A stretch of 64,000 bases of DNA from Tricholoma matsutake. Its lineage: Eukaryota > Basidiomycota > Agaricomycetes > Agaricales > Tricholomataceae. Positions 62,619 through 64,000 of the stretch are shown here, one piece after another; the first letter of the stretch is position 1, and every line of letters starts with the position of its first letter. A program made the position numbers and the translations under genes. The notes under the pieces were generated by a model. It was not told the origin of the DNA, did no database searches, and saw only the letters and a program-made list of their open reading frames with translations. The stretch lies in NCBI GenBank assembly GCA_026075535.2, contig AP026550.1, forward strand, positions 9,672,001-9,736,000, written 5' to 3'.

Positions 62619-64000
62619 TTATATCATCCAACACATCATGCTACAATATTGTGACCACTCAGAGTGCGCCACTTTTGTGGTCACCAGTCTTGGGAAACAG
62701 GACATAATACTCGGACTCACCTGGCTACGTGAACACAACCCTGAGGTCGACTGGAAGACTGAGGAGGTAAAAATGAGTTGTTGCCCCAACCATTGTCGAA
62801 CCTGCCAGCTCGAGGTAAACAAGGAACAAAAGGTATGAATTGTCAAAGCCATGAGTATTCGTGCTTGTCGCATGGGAGCCAAATCACCTGACATTGATAT
62901 GGAGGATATTCCTGATCTCATAGTTGATGATGACAATGATGATGAGGAACCATACAAGGGCGATGACTTAATGGAAGATGGTGATCGCCTTTTCGCTACC
63001 TCCATTCCCTGCAAATCTGAGTTCATCTGAGCTACCTCGAATATTTTGTAGCAACTTGTGGAAGCTTTTCACAAAAATTCGCAACCAAAAACCTTCCAAG
63101 ACTCAGTCCCCATGCACCTCCATGACTTTGACAACATATTCACGAAATTGTCATTCAACCACCTCCCAGACCAAAAAATATGGGATCACACCATCAAATT
63201 AGTGCCCGATGCAAAACTGTCAAACTGCAAGGTGTACCCTATTGCACCTAACGAACAAGTGGAGTTGGATGCGTTTATCCACGAAAATCTTACAAGCGGA
63301 TGAATTTGCCCTTCAAAGTCACCCATGGCATCGCCTGTCTTCTTCATAAAAAAGAAGGATGGCATGCTTCGTCTGGTGCAAGATTATCATGCCTTGAACA
63401 CAATCACAGTAAAAAATTGCTATCCATTGCCGCTAATTTCAGAATTAGTAAATCAGCTACGTGGTGCGAAATATTTTAGGAAACTCGACGTTTGATGGGG
63501 GTACCACAATGTTCATATGAAAGAGGGAGACGAATGGAAGGCAGCATTTAGGATGAATAGAGGCCTATTCAAGCCTTTGGTGATGTTCTTTGGACTTACC
63601 AACTCCCCTTCCACCTTTCAGACAATAATGAATGACATATTCCAGGACCTTATTCGCAAAGGTGTCGTATGCATATACCTTGACAACATCCTCATCTTCA
63701 CTAAAACCATTGATGAACACCGACAAATCTCATGACTCGTACTCGAACATCTATGCAAACACAAACTTTTCCTACAACATGACAAATGTGAATTTGAGGT
63801 CATTTAGATCAAATACCTTGGGCTGGTAATCGCAGAAGGGGAAGTTCATATGGATCTGGTTCAGGTAGCAGGTGTAGTGGAATGGCCCCCCCCAACAATG
63901 CAAAAGGAAGTACAATCCTTTTTAGGGTTCACAAATTTCTATCATTGTTTCATTGAAGACTTCTCACATCACGCAAAACCACTCTTTGAGCTCACCAAAA

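Larger units (their letters stand above)
59456..64000 (+). pseudogene. Ty3/gypsy element: gag, protease, RT (interrupted; runs off the right edge)
   Basis: Gag starts at ATG 59456 (MTSRSARNGRKRNNN ... VMQDWALVACWLLVLA), with GRSMNEYVDEFH-like text near 59860, and ends with a zinc knuckle CFRCGQSGHLKPKC (60260-60300). The frame is then interrupted by a retroposon (60582-62106). The protease follows with TPLDSGTTGMFLNT, intact D-S-G, and PVYNIDGSLNEASSISN; a tRNA-like insert interrupts at 62430. After it: GKQDIILGLTWLREHNPEVD, then RT with [70 protein letters not shown] and LGFTNFYHCF. In-frame TGA codons stand where Arg is expected at 63301, 63494 and 63733. YLDN replaces YLDD. It cannot be active. 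Confidence 0.85.

Overview
The window looks like chromosomal DNA of a filamentous fungus, most probably a mushroom-forming basidiomycete (Agaricomycetes). The reasons are a velvet-domain regulator and a Mei2-like RNA-binding protein gene, both split by 47-66 nt GT-AG introns, a KDZ (Zisupton-type) transposase of the mushroom type, DIRS-type, Ty3/gypsy and Ty1/copia retroelements, and no bacterial gene organisation. Only two confident host loci were found: the velvet gene (14651-15984, minus) and the Mei2-like gene (27947-31080, minus). Nearly everything else is transposon or repeat, mostly decayed. Many in-frame stops are what C-to-T change would give (CGA to TGA, CAA/CAG to TAA/TAG), and several frame breaks are one-base losses in homopolymers, which may be assembly error.

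Layout. 1-590: 5' end of a Ty1/copia gag and probable LTR, minus. 1019-9557: three copies of a TIR element I call family X (X1 1019-4846 with X2 1919-3897 nested inside; X3 7471-9557), each with a perfect 8-bp target duplication, outward-facing tRNA-like modules in both arms, hairpin modules and intron-like modules. 5876-6385: coiled-coil ORF. 10349-12315: unrecognised ORFs. 14025-15984: host region with the velvet gene. 17016-18905: decayed multi-exon gene of unknown function. 19000-20940: truncated gypsy element and putative LTR. 20939-21810: decayed coiled-coil ORF. 22300-23060: hairpins, a direct repeat pair and a 22-bp minisatellite. 23061-27763: DIRS-type element with gag and RT/RNase H on minus and the tyrosine recombinase C-terminal half on plus. 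27947-31080: Mei2-like gene. 31340-32600: 150-bp tandem array. 32900-37150: transposon carrying a 3'-5' exonuclease-domain protein and a RecQ-like helicase start. 38478-38957: MITE candidate. 39000-40149: fourth X-like copy, plus orientation. 40150-51643: KDZ transposon with about 0.9-kb terminal inverted repeats. 52105-52323: short TIR element. 52885-53865: 79-bp satellite. 55400-56833: copia remnant. 57665-58520 and 60582-62106: two copies of a long poly(A)-ended retroposon, one with a tRNA-like head and a 13-bp target duplication inside a gypsy element. 59456-64000: that gypsy element, running off the right edge.

How the parts relate. The region records successive insertions: X2 into X1; a tRNA-headed 1.5-kb retroposon and a tRNA-derived insert into one gypsy element; and possibly the KDZ element into an X-like copy. 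The least expected material is family X. It combines DNA-transposon features (TIRs, 8-bp TSDs) with SINE-like arms and repeated spliceosomal-intron-like cassettes, and it has no visible protein gene.
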